Source: Vogesella indigofera (GTDB lineage: Bacteria > Pseudomonadota > Gammaproteobacteria > Burkholderiales > Chromobacteriaceae). From it: a DNA stretch of 64,000 nt. Made by a program: the position numbers and the translations under genes. The DNA lies in assembly GCF_003633895.1 (NCBI RefSeq), contig NZ_RBID01000002.1:1-64000 (forward strand). The letters are read 5' to 3'. This document shows positions 8,661 to 21,008 of this stretch, piece after piece. The notes under the pieces were generated by a model. The model was given only the letters and a program-made list of their open reading frames with translations, had not been told where the DNA came from and did not search any database. Positions within the stretch are counted from its first letter, which is position 1, and every line of letters begins with the position of its first letter.

Positions 8661-10640
8661 TCAGGAACTCTTTTGCATGCTGCTGATTTGCTGGGTCAGG
8701 AACGAGCTGCTGGCGTTCAGTTGCGCCAGCAGGCGGTCCATCGCATTGAACTGGGCCTTGTAGCGGGCCTCGGTTGTCTCCAGGCGCTTGGCCATGGTGT
8801 CCTGCTGTTTCTGCAAGTCTTTCAGCGACGCGTTCAGGCCCTTGTTAAACGAGTCCAGTGTGCCATTGGTACTGAGCATCCCCTCCAGCGTCTTGTCCAG
8901 ATTGAAGGAGAAACCCTGCGTGTAGGTCAGCGAGCCTCGGTCACCGATGGTACCACCGCTGATGTCGATGGTCAGGCCTTCCACCGGGGTGCCGATCGCC
9001 CCGATCAGCTTGCTACCGTCACCACGTGCCGCGTAACCACCGATGGTACCGGCCACACTCGCAGAGCCGGCGACACCGCTAGCGGCGGCAAAACCGGCAA
9101 AATCCAGACCACTCAGCACGTTGACCTTGGAGTCAGCCCCGGTCTTGACCGAAGAAATCAGCAATTTGCCGCTATCTTCATCGACACTGACTGAAACCTT
9201 TCCTTTGGCGGCAGTCAGGCCGGCATCTCCATTGATGGCGGTTTCCAGCGCCTTGGCTAATTCGGTGGCACTGTTATAGGTACCGGTAACCTGGGCGTTG
9301 ACAGTGGTATTGTCGATCATGACCGAAAACGCGTTGGTGCCGGAGACCGGCAGCGTCGGCACGCTACCAGCCTGATTGTAACCGTTGGTCAAGGCACTGA
9401 CGGAGACTTCGTAGCTACCAGCCACGGTCTTGGCGGTACTCGACACATAGGACATGCCCTTGCCATCGATCTGGGCACCGGTGGCAAAAAACTTGGCCAC
9501 ATCATCAGGCGAGGCTTCGATCGCCTTGCTCAGCTTGCTCGAATCCAGGCTCAGGCTGCCATCCTTGGCAAAAGCCAGCCCCAGCTGGCTGGCAACCTGG
9601 TAGCTACCGCTATTCTTGGTGGCGGCGCCAAAAGCGGCACGCAATTGCGTTTCAATACCGCGAATCGCCGTCACACCGCTCAACGGTGACGAGGAGCCGG
9701 CCTCGCCGGGCGCGGTACCGGGCGTCGCCGCCGTCGTCTCCTTCAACACCTTGGTAAAGTCGTTGTACGACTTTACAAAGTCTTCCAGTGTTTTCTTGAT
9801 GCCAGCAGTATCGCGGCTGACATTCATCTTCAGCGCTGCATCACCCGCTTCCTGCTCTTTCTTCAGCGTCAGTGTCACGCCATCGATGGCGTCGGTGACG
9901 GTGTTGGACTGCTTGGTGATTTTCAGGCCATCGACGTAAAAAACGGCATCCTTGGCCGGCTGCAACACCGTCATGGTCGTGCCCGCCGGATCATGAGTCA
10001 GGTTCGCCAGCGGCGAAGTGGCGCCACCAGCAGCCGTTACTTTCAGCGTGCTCTCGGTACCGGTCTTGCCGGAGGAGTAGATCAGCCGGTAACCGCTACC
10101 GTCATTGACGATACTGGCGCTGACACCGATATTGGCCTTGTTGACCGCATCCCGTACCTGCTCAAGAGTGGCATTGGCCGGGATCTTGACATCCTTCTGG
10201 GTCGAACCGGACAGCGGGGTGAAGGTGGCGCCGGAGGTGGTGCCAAAGGAAAAACTGAGAGTTTCCTCGGCCGCGCCATTGATGGCGGTCTTGCTGCTGG
10301 TGAAAATACTCGACGACAGCTTCTGTGCTGCGGCCAGCGTTTCCACCTTCAGGCTGAAACCACCCACTGGTGCCTTGGCGCCGGCACTGATCTCGGCCAC
10401 ATCCTTGTCAGAGGAAGTCGACGACAGCGTCTGGTATTTTGCCGGATCCTGCAGTGCCTTCAGCGCGGCCTGGAACGACGCCAGGCCATTCTTGACCTGG
10501 CCGACCGCCGAGATCTTGCTTTCAAAAACCTGCTGCTTCTGCTGCAGCTTCAATAATGGGCGGGTTTCAATATTCATCAGCTTGGAAACCAGGCTGTCAA
10601 TATCCATCCCGGAACCAAGACCGCTCGAACTCAATGCCAT
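8661..10640 (-). CDS. fliD: Flagellar filament capping protein FliD
   Basis: Forms the cap under which flagellin subunits fold. At 659 residues it is longer than many FliD proteins (450-500), the extra length being in the surface domains. The N-terminal SGLGSGMDIDSLVSKLM and the C-terminal coiled region (FNKGLNASLKDLQKQQDTM through SSFLTQQISSM) are the conserved D0/D1 parts. Good ribosome-binding site GGGAG. Located between flaG and fliS. Confidence 0.95.
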   Translation of the reverse strand: MALSSSGLGSGMDIDSLVSKLMNIETRPLLKLQQKQQVFESKISAVGQVKNGLASFQAALKALQDPAKYQTLSSTSSDKDVAEISAGAKAPVGGFSLKVETLAAAQKLSSSIFTSSKTAINGAAEETLSFSFGTTSGATFTPLSGSTQKDVKIPANATLEQVRDAVNKANIGVSASIVNDGSGYRLIYSSGKTGTESTLKVTAAGGATSPLANLTHDPAGTTMTVLQPAKDAVFYVDGLKITKQSNTVTDAIDGVTLTLKKEQEAGDAALKMNVSRDTAGIKKTLEDFVKSYNDFTKVLKETTAATPGTAPGEAGSSSPLSGVTAIRGIETQLRAAFGAATKNSGSYQVASQLGLAFAKDGSLSLDSSKLSKAIEASPDDVAKFFATGAQIDGKGMSYVSSTAKTVAGSYEVSVSALTNGYNQAGSVPTLPVSGTNAFSVMIDNTTVNAQVTGTYNSATELAKALETAINGDAGLTAAKGKVSVSVDEDSGKLLISSVKTGADSKVNVLSGLDFAGFAAASGVAGSASVAGTIGGYAARGDGSKLIGAIGTPVEGLTIDISGGTIGDRGSLTYTQGFSFNLDKTLEGMLSTNGTLDSFNKGLNASLKDLQKQQDTMAKRLETTEARYKAQFNAMDRLLAQLNASSSFLTQQISSMQKSS

Positions 10641-10703
10641 GATATTTCTCCCGCCATTATTCAGTCGTAGGGCCTGTCGGCACTACGCTTGCTGCTACCA
10701 AAA

Positions 10704-11111
10704 TTACGCCTTGCTCTGATACAAAACACCGACCAACTTGTCCAGGTTCTTGGACAGTTCCAGCACTTCTTCGGTCGGGATCTGGCGGATCACCTTGTCG
10801 GTCTGCTTGTCGATCACCTTCACAATCGGCACGCCCAGATCTTCATCGATGGAGAAGTTCAGCTCGCTGGCAAAGGTGGCGACCAGCTTGCTGATCTTTT
10901 CCGTAGCCTGCGCCAGCTCTTCCTTGTCCAGCACGTTCTTGCCCTGACCACCGGCAGCGGCACTGGACAGCGCTTGCACCGCACCAGCAGAAACCGGCAC
11001 CGTCGGGGCGCTGGCTTGCTGAGCTGGCAACGGCGCAGAGCGACCTCCACTGTCAGACAAGGCGGTGGTAACAGGTGTGGCAACCGGCAACAGTGGTGAT
11101 AATGACGACAT
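10704..11111 (-). CDS. flaG: FlaG family flagellar protein
   Basis: A 135-residue protein with an Ala/Pro-rich N-terminal half and the conserved C-terminal FlaG block (NFSIDEDLGVPIVKVIDKQT, VIRQIPTEEVLEL). In other bacteria FlaG affects filament length. The ATG at 11111 is preceded by GGAGGT eight bases upstream; a longer start would run into the fliC terminator. It sits between fliC and fliD as in many polar-flagellated proteobacteria. Confidence 0.92.
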   Translation of the reverse strand: MSSLSPLLPVATPVTTALSDSGGRSAPLPAQQASAPTVPVSAGAVQALSSAAAGGQGKNVLDKEELAQATEKISKLVATFASELNFSIDEDLGVPIVKVIDKQTDKVIRQIPTEEVLELSKNLDKLVGVLYQSKA

Positions 11112-11128
11112 AGTACACCTCCAAGACG

Positions 11129-11157
11129 AAAAGCCTGGCGTGGGGGCCACGCCAGGC
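11129..11157 (-). terminator. Intrinsic terminator after fliC
   Basis: On the minus strand GCCTGGCGTG pairs with CACGCCAGGC around a five-base loop (arms 11148-11157 and 11133-11142), followed by TTTT. It separates fliC from flaG. Confidence 0.8.
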
Positions 11158-11197
11158 ACGCTGGGTTACAGGAGGGCCATGCCCTCACCCACCTTGA

Positions 11198-12649
11198 TTA
11201 ACGCAGCAGCGACAGTACTTGCTGTGGCAACTGGTTGGCCTGCGCCAGCATGGCGGTACCAGCCTGTTGCAGCACCTGATTACGGCTCAGTTTAGCTGTT
11301 TCTGCGGCAAAGTCGGTATCCTGAATACGGCTACGCGAGGCACTCAGGTTCTCCGACGAAGACTGCAGGTTGGAGATGGTGTTCTCGAAGCGGGACTGCA
11401 AGGCACCGAACTGGGCACGCTGGCCGTTGATCGCTTGCAATGCGGAGTCAACGATCTTGATCGCATTCTGCGAGTTGGCGAACGAAGTCACGTCCAACGA
11501 AGCCACGGTCTTCAGGGTCGACGAACCACCCAGCACCAGGCCGGAACCAGCGTCAGTCACCGAGAAGCTCTTGTCAGAGTCGAACACCACGGTACCGTTG
11601 GCGATGGTGGTGGCACCAGCAGCAGTAGCACCCGGAGCAGCAACCAGCGCCGGTGTAGTGCCAGTGTTGTTGTAAGTCGCCATTGTGATGTTGCCAGAAC
11701 CTGCCTGGTTGGCAAGCTGGATATCCGAACCGGTAGCGTTGGTCAGTTTGATACCGCCCAGCGACGAATCAAACTCTGCAGTCACACCGGTTTTGCCGCT
11801 GGCGGCGTTGATGGCATTGATCGCTTCGGAGTAGTCATCGGCGCTACTCACCGATGCGCCGGTACGGAACGAAACGGTCACCGCAGTAGCGTTGTCGGAA
11901 GTAATGTTCACCGCAAACGTGCCGCTGGCGGCCAAGGTCAGGTTCGACTCGGTTTTGGCGGAGGCAGTAACACCAGTCTGCGAGGTCAGCTTGTTAACGT
12001 TGGCCGCAATGGTCTTGGCGCTGTCGGTTGCCACAGTAGTGTACTTGGCCGAGCCCAACGAACCGGCAACGGTAATGTCTTTAGCTGCAACCACGTTGGT
12101 CGCGTTCTTACTAGCAGTACCCGCCACAGTGACGTTGTTGTTGCCGTAGTTGCTGGTGCGGAAGTTGGAACCGGTTGCCTGGATGGTCTGGTTGGCGTTG
12201 GCGCCGACCTGGAAGGTCAGGGTGCCGGACGAACCATCCAGCAGCTTCTGGCCGTTGAATTCGGTAGTCTGGGAAATACGGTCCAGTTCGGAGGTCAGCT
12301 GGGTCACTTCGGACTGCAAAGCCTGACGGTCGGAAGCCGAGTTGCTGGAGTTGGACGACTGTACCGCCAGTTCACGAACACGCTGCAGGATGTTACCAGC
12401 GGAAGACAGTGCGCCTTCAGCAGTCTGCGCCATCGACACGCCATCGTTGGCGTTGCGACGAGCCTGATCCATACCGCGAACCTGACCGCCCATGCGCTCG
12501 GAGATGGCCAGACCGGCGGCATCGTCTTTGGCGCTGTTGATGCGCAGACCGGACGACAGGCGCTGCAGCGAGGTGGACAAGGCGCTTTGGGAACCGGACA
12601 TATTACGCTGCGAGTTCAGCGAAGCCACGTTAGTGTTGATGGTCAGCAT
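11198..12649 (-). CDS. fliC: Flagellin
   Basis: Filament subunit of 483 residues. Conserved N-terminal D0/D1 ([50 protein letters not shown]) and C-terminal D1/D0 ([23 protein letters not shown] end) enclose a Thr/Ser/Ala-rich variable centre at about 160-390. No signal peptide, as expected for export through the flagellar channel. Strong AAGGAG site and a sigma-28 promoter upstream. A methylase gene (fliB) lies directly upstream, so lysines of this protein are likely methylated. One copy of the CGTTGGCCGCAA motif is at 11998-12009. Confidence 0.97.
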   Translation of the reverse strand: MLTINTNVASLNSQRNMSGSQSALSTSLQRLSSGLRINSAKDDAAGLAISERMGGQVRGMDQARRNANDGVSMAQTAEGALSSAGNILQRVRELAVQSSNSSNSASDRQALQSEVTQLTSELDRISQTTEFNGQKLLDGSSGTLTFQVGANANQTIQATGSNFRTSNYGNNNVTVAGTASKNATNVVAAKDITVAGSLGSAKYTTVATDSAKTIAANVNKLTSQTGVTASAKTESNLTLAASGTFAVNITSDNATAVTVSFRTGASVSSADDYSEAINAINAASGKTGVTAEFDSSLGGIKLTNATGSDIQLANQAGSGNITMATYNNTGTTPALVAAPGATAAGATTIANGTVVFDSDKSFSVTDAGSGLVLGGSSTLKTVASLDVTSFANSQNAIKIVDSALQAINGQRAQFGALQSRFENTISNLQSSSENLSASRSRIQDTDFAAETAKLSRNQVLQQAGTAMLAQANQLPQQVLSLLR

Positions 12650-12723
12650 GGTTGCTCCTTGGAATCATCAATCTGGGCGTTGTACCAGCCGGCCCCGTGC
12701 CGCTGCTACCGCCTTCCCTAGCT

Positions 12724-12750
12724 TTATCGGATCCTCACCGGAAAGCTTTA
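12724..12750 (-). promoter_or_regulatory. Sigma-28 (FliA) promoter of fliC
   Basis: On the minus strand TAAA (12750-12747), exactly 15 bases, then TCCGATAA (12731-12724), one mismatch from the consensus TAAA-N15-GCCGATAA. It lies 75 bases upstream of the fliC start, between fliB and fliC. Confidence 0.85.
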
Positions 12751-12768
12751 GCCATCCGGTGAAAATTT

Positions 12769-14004
12769 TTAATCAGGCAGCAATAGCAGCCAGTGCTCCG
12801 GTTTCACCAGACCCGCCTGCTGGAAGCCAGCCATGCAGGAAGGCAGGTAGTTTTCCTGATGAATGCTGGTTCTATAAAACAGGTACACCAGCTCAATGAC
12901 CTCCTTGGCCGCAAGCTGACGCTGCCTTGCTGCGGTCAGGCCCACCAGCCAGAAACGCAATAGCAGGTACTCCATGCACAGCTGCTGCACATCCTGCACG
13001 ACCTGCCCTTGCAGCGGAAAGTAGCCGGTATGGGCATGATTGAGCAGGATACGGCCCAGCCATTGCTCCACCTCGGCAGACAGCGCCGTCGCGGCGAAGG
13101 TGCGGCACAGTACCGCCTCATCTACCTCTGCCTCCGGCTGCCCCGCCCCCAGCGCTTGCAAGGCCTCGGTAATCAGCTCCAGGTAACGCGGACGATTGAA
13201 GTGCAGATCGGCCCGCACCCGGCTGGCTGCGGCCAACGTTTTGATGTGCAACTGTTCGTGGCGCTGCCAGCCTTGCAGTGCGGCAAGCGCCTGCCCGTTC
13301 TGAAGCTGTTGTTGCCAGTCGAGTAGCAGCGCCGTGATGTCATCCAGCAATACCGCCCCGGAAGTGGCATCGAACTGGTCCACCGTCTGCTGCAATGACT
13401 CCGCGATCAGCAGTTGCAAGGCCAGCCTTTGCCATAACGGCACTTCCGCAGCCGCCAGAATGGCCAGGAAGAATGCCCGCACCTGCTCCATTTCCGGGCT
13501 GGCAATCGCCGCCGGGATACTGGCAATCGTGCTGGCACGGACAGGCAGTTGCAGCTGCTGCAGCTGCAAGGCGTGCTCGTTTTCAATGATCAGACGCGCG
13601 ATTTCCGGGCAGGACGGCGATGCAAACTGCTCCAGCACGCCAGCAACCGACTTGGTGGCACGGGGATAGGTAGCACAGACATCGGGCAATATCTGTTCGC
13701 CACACTTTTTGTGAAGCTGACACAGGCCATCCTCCCCCAACAACTCACAACGCGCATGCTCCGCGTGACTAATCGATAGAAAACCGAAATCCCTGCTGCC
13801 GCTCTTGCCGGAACCGCGATGCAACGCTTTCTTTAGCAGCGGTTTTAGCTCTTTATCGGGAAGGTTCTTCAGTCGAAGGTATGCCTCATGCTCGACAGGT
13901 ACTCGCCAGCCATAACAGCAGGTGTCGGGGCACGCCGGACCAAGACAGGAAAACTGCGCCAGATACGCAGGGGCGATCATGCTTTTCAATTGGGTTTCGG
14001 CCAT
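12769..14004 (-). CDS. fliB: Flagellin lysine N-methylase
   Basis: Predicted S-adenosylmethionine-dependent enzyme that methylates surface lysines of flagellin, as known for Salmonella FliB. The 411-residue protein carries the family's cysteine-rich N-terminus: CLGPACPDTCC at about 20-30, then CELLGEDGLCQLHKKCG and PDVCATYPR, a pattern suggesting an iron-sulfur or other metal centre. Start preceded by AGGAAAGAG. It lies immediately upstream of the fliC promoter in the same direction. Confidence 0.92.
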   Translation of the reverse strand: MAETQLKSMIAPAYLAQFSCLGPACPDTCCYGWRVPVEHEAYLRLKNLPDKELKPLLKKALHRGSGKSGSRDFGFLSISHAEHARCELLGEDGLCQLHKKCGEQILPDVCATYPRATKSVAGVLEQFASPSCPEIARLIIENEHALQLQQLQLPVRASTIASIPAAIASPEMEQVRAFFLAILAAAEVPLWQRLALQLLIAESLQQTVDQFDATSGAVLLDDITALLLDWQQQLQNGQALAALQGWQRHEQLHIKTLAAASRVRADLHFNRPRYLELITEALQALGAGQPEAEVDEAVLCRTFAATALSAEVEQWLGRILLNHAHTGYFPLQGQVVQDVQQLCMEYLLLRFWLVGLTAARQRQLAAKEVIELVYLFYRTSIHQENYLPSCMAGFQQAGLVKPEHWLLLLPD

Positions 14005-14032
14005 CGTCTCTTTCCTGAATGCCGGTGGTTGC

Positions 14033-14761
14033 TCATTTTGCCAGTTGCGTCAGCACGGCCAGGATCTTGCTAACCCCGTGCTCGAACACCGTCTCCGGCA
14101 GGGCAACCGTCTCGCTACTGTTGCCCTTGCCGGCCGCCCAGTTCACCACCAGGCTGAGATTGGCGTAAGGCAGCGCCAGTTCGCGCGCCAATGCCGCCTC
14201 CGGCATACCGGTCATGCCGACCATGTCGGCGCCGTCCTGCTCGACACGGCGGATTTCCGCCGCGCTTTCCAGCCTCGGCCCCTGGGTGCAGGCATAGACC
14301 GCGCCGTCGATCACACTCAAGCCGGCCTCGCGACCGGTCTGCACCAGACGGGCGCGTAGCTCGCGGTCAAACGGCCAGGTGAAGTCGACGTGCACTACCG
14401 GCTTTTCCGGTCCCTCGAAGAAGGTGTGCTTGCGGCCCCAGCTGTAGTCGACAATATTGTCGGGAATCACCAGGCTGCCCGGCACCATGTCCGGGCGAAT
14501 GCCGCCGACGCTGCCGATGGCAATCACGCCCTTAACGCCGACACTGTGCAAGGCCCAGATATTGGCGCGGTAGTTGATCTCGTGCGGGGCGATGGAGTTG
14601 CCGTAGCCGTGGCGGGCAATGAACACCACGTTCTGCATGCCGATGCGGCCGAAGGTCAGCGCGCAGGACGGGTCGCCATACGGGGTACGCACAACCTGGC
14701 GATGGGTTACTTCGAGAATGGGCAATTTGGCGAGGCTACTGCCTCCGATGATGGCGAGCAT
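14033..14761 (-). CDS. S-methyl-5'-thioinosine phosphorylase (MTAP/PNP family)
   Basis: Phosphorolyses methylthioinosine (or methylthioadenosine) in polyamine/methionine salvage. The 242-residue protein has IIGGSSL, the phosphate-binding RHGYGNSIAPHEINYRAN, and the substrate-binding DMVGMTGMPEAALARELALPY followed by NWAAG. In Pseudomonas and Chromobacterium this subfamily prefers the inosine form; that preference is inferred here. Start preceded by AAGGAG. Followed on the same strand by fliB. Confidence 0.88.
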   Translation of the reverse strand: MLAIIGGSSLAKLPILEVTHRQVVRTPYGDPSCALTFGRIGMQNVVFIARHGYGNSIAPHEINYRANIWALHSVGVKGVIAIGSVGGIRPDMVPGSLVIPDNIVDYSWGRKHTFFEGPEKPVVHVDFTWPFDRELRARLVQTGREAGLSVIDGAVYACTQGPRLESAAEIRRVEQDGADMVGMTGMPEAALARELALPYANLSLVVNWAAGKGNSSETVALPETVFEHGVSKILAVLTQLAK

Positions 14762-14813
14762 GACGTTCTCCTTGTTATGGCTGCTCTGTGCCGAATTCTA
14801 ATCCGCAGGCATG

Positions 14814-14844
14814 AAAAAAGCCCGCAACATTTACGGTTGCGGGC
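14814..14844 (-). terminator. Intrinsic terminator after hpt
   Basis: On the minus strand GCCCGCAAC pairs with GTTGCGGGC around a seven-base loop (arms 14836-14844 and 14820-14828), then six T. Confidence 0.88.
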
Positions 14845-14866
14845 TGGCCGGGGTGTATCGCCAGGC

Positions 14867-15409
14867 TTACTTCAGCGCGTGGATGGCCGGCAGGTTGCGC
14901 CAGGCGCCGCGCACGTCCATGCCGTAGCCGAACACGTAACGATCCGGCACGTCGATGCCGACGAAGTCGGCCTTGATCGGCTTGTCCTTGCTGATCAGCT
15001 TGTTGGCGAACACGCCGCTGTAGAAGGCCTTGGCACCCATCGCCAGCACCTTGTCGCGGATCGCCGCCATGGTGTGGCCTTCGTCCAGGATGTCGTCCAG
15101 CACCAGCACCACGCGGTCGCGCACGTCTTCCTTCGGTGCGGTTTTCCACACCAGCTCGCCGCCCTGGGTCTTGTCGCCGTAGCGGGACACGTGCACGTAG
15201 TCGAAATCGAGCGGGAAGATCAGGCGTGGCAGCAGCTGGCCGGTGAACACCACCGCACCGCCCATCACCGACAACACCAGCGGGTAGCTTTCCCCCAGCT
15301 CGGCGGTGATGTCGGCGGCCATGCGGTCGACCGCGGCATTGACCTCTTCGGCAGAAAACAGGATGTCCGAGCTATTCAGAATGCCACGGGCTTCGGCAAC
15401 ATTAGCCAT
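14867..15409 (-). CDS. hpt: Hypoxanthine-guanine phosphoribosyltransferase
   Basis: Salvages hypoxanthine (and guanine) to IMP/GMP with PRPP. The 180-residue protein has the PRPP-binding loop VVLVLDDILDEGHT and the purine-contacting VPDRYVFGYGMD. Start preceded by AAGGAC. It is followed by its own terminator and then by the methylthioinosine phosphorylase gene, which would supply hypoxanthine, a metabolically sensible neighbour. Confidence 0.95.
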   Translation of the reverse strand: MANVAEARGILNSSDILFSAEEVNAAVDRMAADITAELGESYPLVLSVMGGAVVFTGQLLPRLIFPLDFDYVHVSRYGDKTQGGELVWKTAPKEDVRDRVVLVLDDILDEGHTMAAIRDKVLAMGAKAFYSGVFANKLISKDKPIKADFVGIDVPDRYVFGYGMDVRGAWRNLPAIHALK

Positions 15410-15429
15410 GATGATGAGTCCTTATTCAA

Positions 15430-15464
15430 GAAAACGACACGCCGCCTGACGCGGCAGGCGGCGT
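15430..15464 (-). terminator. Probable terminator after galU
   Basis: On the minus strand ACGCCGCCTG pairs with CAGGCGGCGT around a six-base loop (arms 15455-15464 and 15439-15448), followed by a T-rich stretch interrupted by single other bases. Confidence 0.7.
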
Positions 15465-15481
15465 GATGGATAGTTTTGCGC

Positions 15482-16354
15482 TCAGGCGCGCGGCAGGCTG
15501 GCCAGGAAGGCGGCAAACTCGCTGCCGACTTCGTGATGCTTGAGGCCGTATTCCACCGTGGCTTTAAGATAGCCCAGTTTCGAGCCGCAATCGTAGCGCT
15601 TGCCGGTAAACGGATAGGCCAGTACCGGTTCGTCCTTCAGCAACGCGGCGATGCCGTCGGTGAGCTGGATTTCGCCACCGGCGCCAGGCACGGTATTGAG
15701 CAGCTTGTCGAAGATGCGCGGCGTCAGGATGTAACGGCCGACCACCGCCAAGTTGGATGGTGCCACGTCGGGATGCGGTTTCTCCACGATGCTGGACACC
15801 TGCTGCCGGCCGTTGCCATCGGTGGCGACCTCGACGATGCCGTAGGAACCGGTCTCCTCGCGCGCCACCGTTTCCACGCCCAGTACCGAGCTGTGCGTCT
15901 CGTTGAACACGCGCACCATCTGCTCCATCGCCCCCGGCTCGCCGTCGATCAGGTCGTCGGCCAGGATCACCGCGAACGGCTCGTTGCCGACCACCGGCTT
16001 GGCGCACAGCACCGCGTGGCCCAGCCCCAGCGCCTCCGCCTGGCGGATGTAGATGCAGCTGACGTTGGCCGGCAAGATCTGCTGCACCGTCTCCAGCAGT
16101 TTTTTCTTGTTGCGGTTTTCCAGCTCGGTTTCCAGCTCGTAGGCCTTGTCGAAATGGTCCTCGATGCTGCGCTTGTTGCGACCGGTGATGAAGATCAGCT
16201 CGGTGATGCCGGCGGCTACCGCCTCCTCCACCGCGTACTGGATCAGCGGCTTGTCGACGATGGGCAGCATCTCTTTCGGGCTGGCCTTGGTGGCGGGCAG
16301 GAAGCGGGTGCCCATGCCGGCCACCGGGAATACCGCTTTGGTAACTTTTTGCAT
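15482..16354 (-). CDS. galU: UTP-glucose-1-phosphate uridylyltransferase
   Basis: Makes UDP-glucose for cell-surface polysaccharides. The 290-residue protein has the nucleotidyltransferase signature [20 protein letters not shown] at the N-terminus and the catalytic-region VEKP and [10 protein letters not shown] segments. UDP-glucose is a likely donor for the glycosyltransferases encoded at 42-54 kb. Ribosome-binding site weak. Confidence 0.96.
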   Translation of the reverse strand: MQKVTKAVFPVAGMGTRFLPATKASPKEMLPIVDKPLIQYAVEEAVAAGITELIFITGRNKRSIEDHFDKAYELETELENRNKKKLLETVQQILPANVSCIYIRQAEALGLGHAVLCAKPVVGNEPFAVILADDLIDGEPGAMEQMVRVFNETHSSVLGVETVAREETGSYGIVEVATDGNGRQQVSSIVEKPHPDVAPSNLAVVGRYILTPRIFDKLLNTVPGAGGEIQLTDGIAALLKDEPVLAYPFTGKRYDCGSKLGYLKATVEYGLKHHEVGSEFAAFLASLPRA

Positions 16355-16437
16355 GATGAGTCTTTTTATCCGGACAACATGTTAAGTAGCGGGCAATTGT
16401 AGGCGTTTTATCGCCACCGCTCTAGTTTTGCCTGCCG

Positions 16438-18930
<2,493 letters not shown>

Positions 18931-20073
18931 TCAGGCAAACAGGCGCAAGGCGGCGACACTGCCCGGTGCGATGCCGCGGTCGTCCATATTGCCGTAGATG
19001 CGCACCAGCTGCTCGCGGATCTTCAGCAGTCCGGCTTCGCTCAGCTCGCGGCGGTTGTCGTCGACCAGCCGCGCGTCGAATTCCTGCGTCAGCTGCAGCG
19101 CGAAGGCAATGGCGCGGTCGAACACCGCGGCACCGCCGGCCACGCGCGGCACGTCGAACAGCAGCGTCAGCGCCGGGAACGACTTGTCGAGCAGGTTGTG
19201 CAGCGTGAACGGCGTCTGGTCGGCCGAGGCCAGCGAATACAGCGAGTTGCCGGAATCGGCCAGATAGTGGAACTGGCCGTCCGGCTCCAGCTGCAAGCCG
19301 GCGGCTTCGGCCACGCTGCGCAGGCGCGCACCGGAGATTGGCGCCACCGGCACGATATTGATGCCGATCAGCACGTCGACATCGGCGCAGAAACGGTCCA
19401 GCTCGCGCGCGGCGACCAGCTTCTGCTGGCGCTGCGGGAAGCTGACCTGGGCATCGAACTGCTCGGCGTAATGGTTGATCTGCTGGCAGAAGCTGGCCAG
19501 CTCCTGCTCGGTGACCGCGCCGCTGCGATCGACCAGCTGCAAGCCGAAGTTGACCTGCTTGTAACGGGTGCCCGGCAGCAGCTCGGCCGGCGTCCACAGC
19601 CCGCGCTCGCTGCGCAGGATGGCCTGCACCCGCTTGGCGACATTGAAGCGCGGCAGCGACGACAGCGTCAGCGGCCGGCTGAACACCACCTCGGCGATGA
19701 AATCCAGCGACGGATCCAGCAGCGCCACCACCAGCGCCTGGTGGTCGGCGGCATCCATCGCCACCACTTCGTCTTCCTCTTCCGGCAGCGGCTCGCTGAC
19801 GGCGGGCGGCGGCGTAAAGGCGTGCTGCGGCGGGGTGTCGTTCAGGTAGGCGGGGGTATCGTCCTCGTCCTGCAGCAACACCGGCTCCAGCCGCTCCTGC
19901 TTGCCGTCGCGAACATGATTCTTGGGCACGTCCAGCAGCACATCGGCGTGATGACGTGAAAAGGCCTGGCGGGTCCGCTTGCGAAAGCGCCATTCCTGGT
20001 ATGTATTGAAGGCGAACACCAGGGCGATGACGATCCCCCCCAGCATCAGCAAGCCTATTTGTATGTCGCTCAT
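18931..20073 (-). CDS. zipA: ZipA-like cell division protein
   Basis: Inner-membrane protein predicted to tether FtsZ. One N-terminal membrane helix (residues 6-21, GLLMLGGIVIALVFAF), a basic patch, an acidic/Pro-rich linker (about 60-110) and a C-terminal ZipA domain (about 230-370, QFHYLADSG, FTLHNLLDKSFPALTLLFDVP). 380 residues, similar to other betaproteobacterial ZipA proteins. The zipA-ligA order is a common pairing. Start preceded by AAGG; promoter at 20113. Confidence 0.9.
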   Translation of the reverse strand: MSDIQIGLLMLGGIVIALVFAFNTYQEWRFRKRTRQAFSRHHADVLLDVPKNHVRDGKQERLEPVLLQDEDDTPAYLNDTPPQHAFTPPPAVSEPLPEEEDEVVAMDAADHQALVVALLDPSLDFIAEVVFSRPLTLSSLPRFNVAKRVQAILRSERGLWTPAELLPGTRYKQVNFGLQLVDRSGAVTEQELASFCQQINHYAEQFDAQVSFPQRQQKLVAARELDRFCADVDVLIGINIVPVAPISGARLRSVAEAAGLQLEPDGQFHYLADSGNSLYSLASADQTPFTLHNLLDKSFPALTLLFDVPRVAGGAAVFDRAIAFALQLTQEFDARLVDDNRRELSEAGLLKIREQLVRIYGNMDDRGIAPGSVAALRLFA

Positions 20074-20112
20074 CGAGCCTTATCCACTGCTGTGGCCATT
20101 ATTCAGGACAGT

Positions 20113-20121
20113 ATTATAACA
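20113..20121 (-). promoter_or_regulatory. Extended -10 promoter element for zipA
   Basis: On the minus strand TGTTATAAT gives a consensus TATAAT (20118-20113) with the TG extension. No good -35 is visible at normal spacing. About 40 bases upstream of the zipA start. The rest of the 203-base gap up to 20277 contains T-rich stretches downstream of the TonB-domain gene but no clear gene. Confidence 0.5.
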
Positions 20122-20276
20122 AACGTCGCAACGCAAACGGTGGCCACCCTCGCGTCATCGGTCATTCTCTATCGAAAACGGGCTCAATTTTTTGGTTTTG
20201 CCAGCCAAAAGCGTAATTTTCACGAAAAAACCGCCAGCGGCAGCACGACATCGCCGCGCGCGGAGGCCGCGGCCGG

Positions 20277-21008
20277 CTACAACTCGTCGAGGCGGAAGCG
20301 CACCGGGATGTCGATACTGTCCGCCACCGGCTGTCCGCCCTGCCACGCGGCGTCAAAGCGCCAGCTGCGCACGCCGTCACGCGCGGCGCGGTCGAGGCGG
20401 ATGAAGCCGCTGGAGCGCAACAGCTGCACCTGCTCGAACTCTCCGCCGGCACTGACCGAGATGCGCAGCAACACCACGCCTTCCTCGCCCAGCTCGCGCG
20501 ACAGCGCCGGATAGGGTGGCTTCGGCGCAAAGCGTACCCGCACCGCGCGGCTTTCGCCCGTCTTTTCGCTGCCGGCGGCGGTACTGCCATTGGCAACGGC
20601 CGGCGGCGAGGCCGCACCGACGGCGGCAGGGGCAAGGTTGGCCGCAGCGTTGCTGCCCGTGCTACTGGTGCTGGCGGGCGCGCTACCTGTTGCCGCTGCG
20701 GCCTTGCCGGCTGCCAAGACAGTCGCGGGCGGCGTGGCACTAGTCCGCGCTGGCGCGGATGCCGCCGGCGTGGCGTGGCGGGCGACCGGTGCCGGTGTCG
20801 GCGACTTGGTCACGGCCGGTAGCCGGGCGGCAGCCGCGGCAACGGCACGGCTGTCACCACGCGGTGCCGTCAGCGCCGCGGGCGCGGGTGCAGACAGCAA
20901 CAGTACCTGCAAGGGCGGCGTCAGCGCCGGCAGCGGGCGGAACTGCCAGGCAAACACAGCCAGCAGCAGCGCGTGCAGCGCCAGCGACAATAACAGCGCC
21001 GCGCGCAT
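20277..21008 (-). CDS. TonB C-terminal-domain protein
   Basis: A 243-residue protein with an N-terminal membrane helix (LLLSLALHALLLAVFAW), a long Ala/Pro/Thr linker (about 45-150) and a C-terminal TonB fold (KPPYPALSRELGEEGVVLLR, SSGFIRLDRAARDGVRSWRF). This is the layout of energy transducers for outer-membrane transport, but no exbB/exbD or receptor is adjacent. It begins three bases after the smc stop, so it is probably cotranscribed with smc; the reason is unclear. Confidence 0.85.
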   Translation of the reverse strand: MRAALLLSLALHALLLAVFAWQFRPLPALTPPLQVLLLSAPAPAALTAPRGDSRAVAAAAARLPAVTKSPTPAPVARHATPAASAPARTSATPPATVLAAGKAAAATGSAPASTSSTGSNAAANLAPAAVGAASPPAVANGSTAAGSEKTGESRAVRVRFAPKPPYPALSRELGEEGVVLLRISVSAGGEFEQVQLLRSSGFIRLDRAARDGVRSWRFDAAWQGGQPVADSIDIPVRFRLDEL

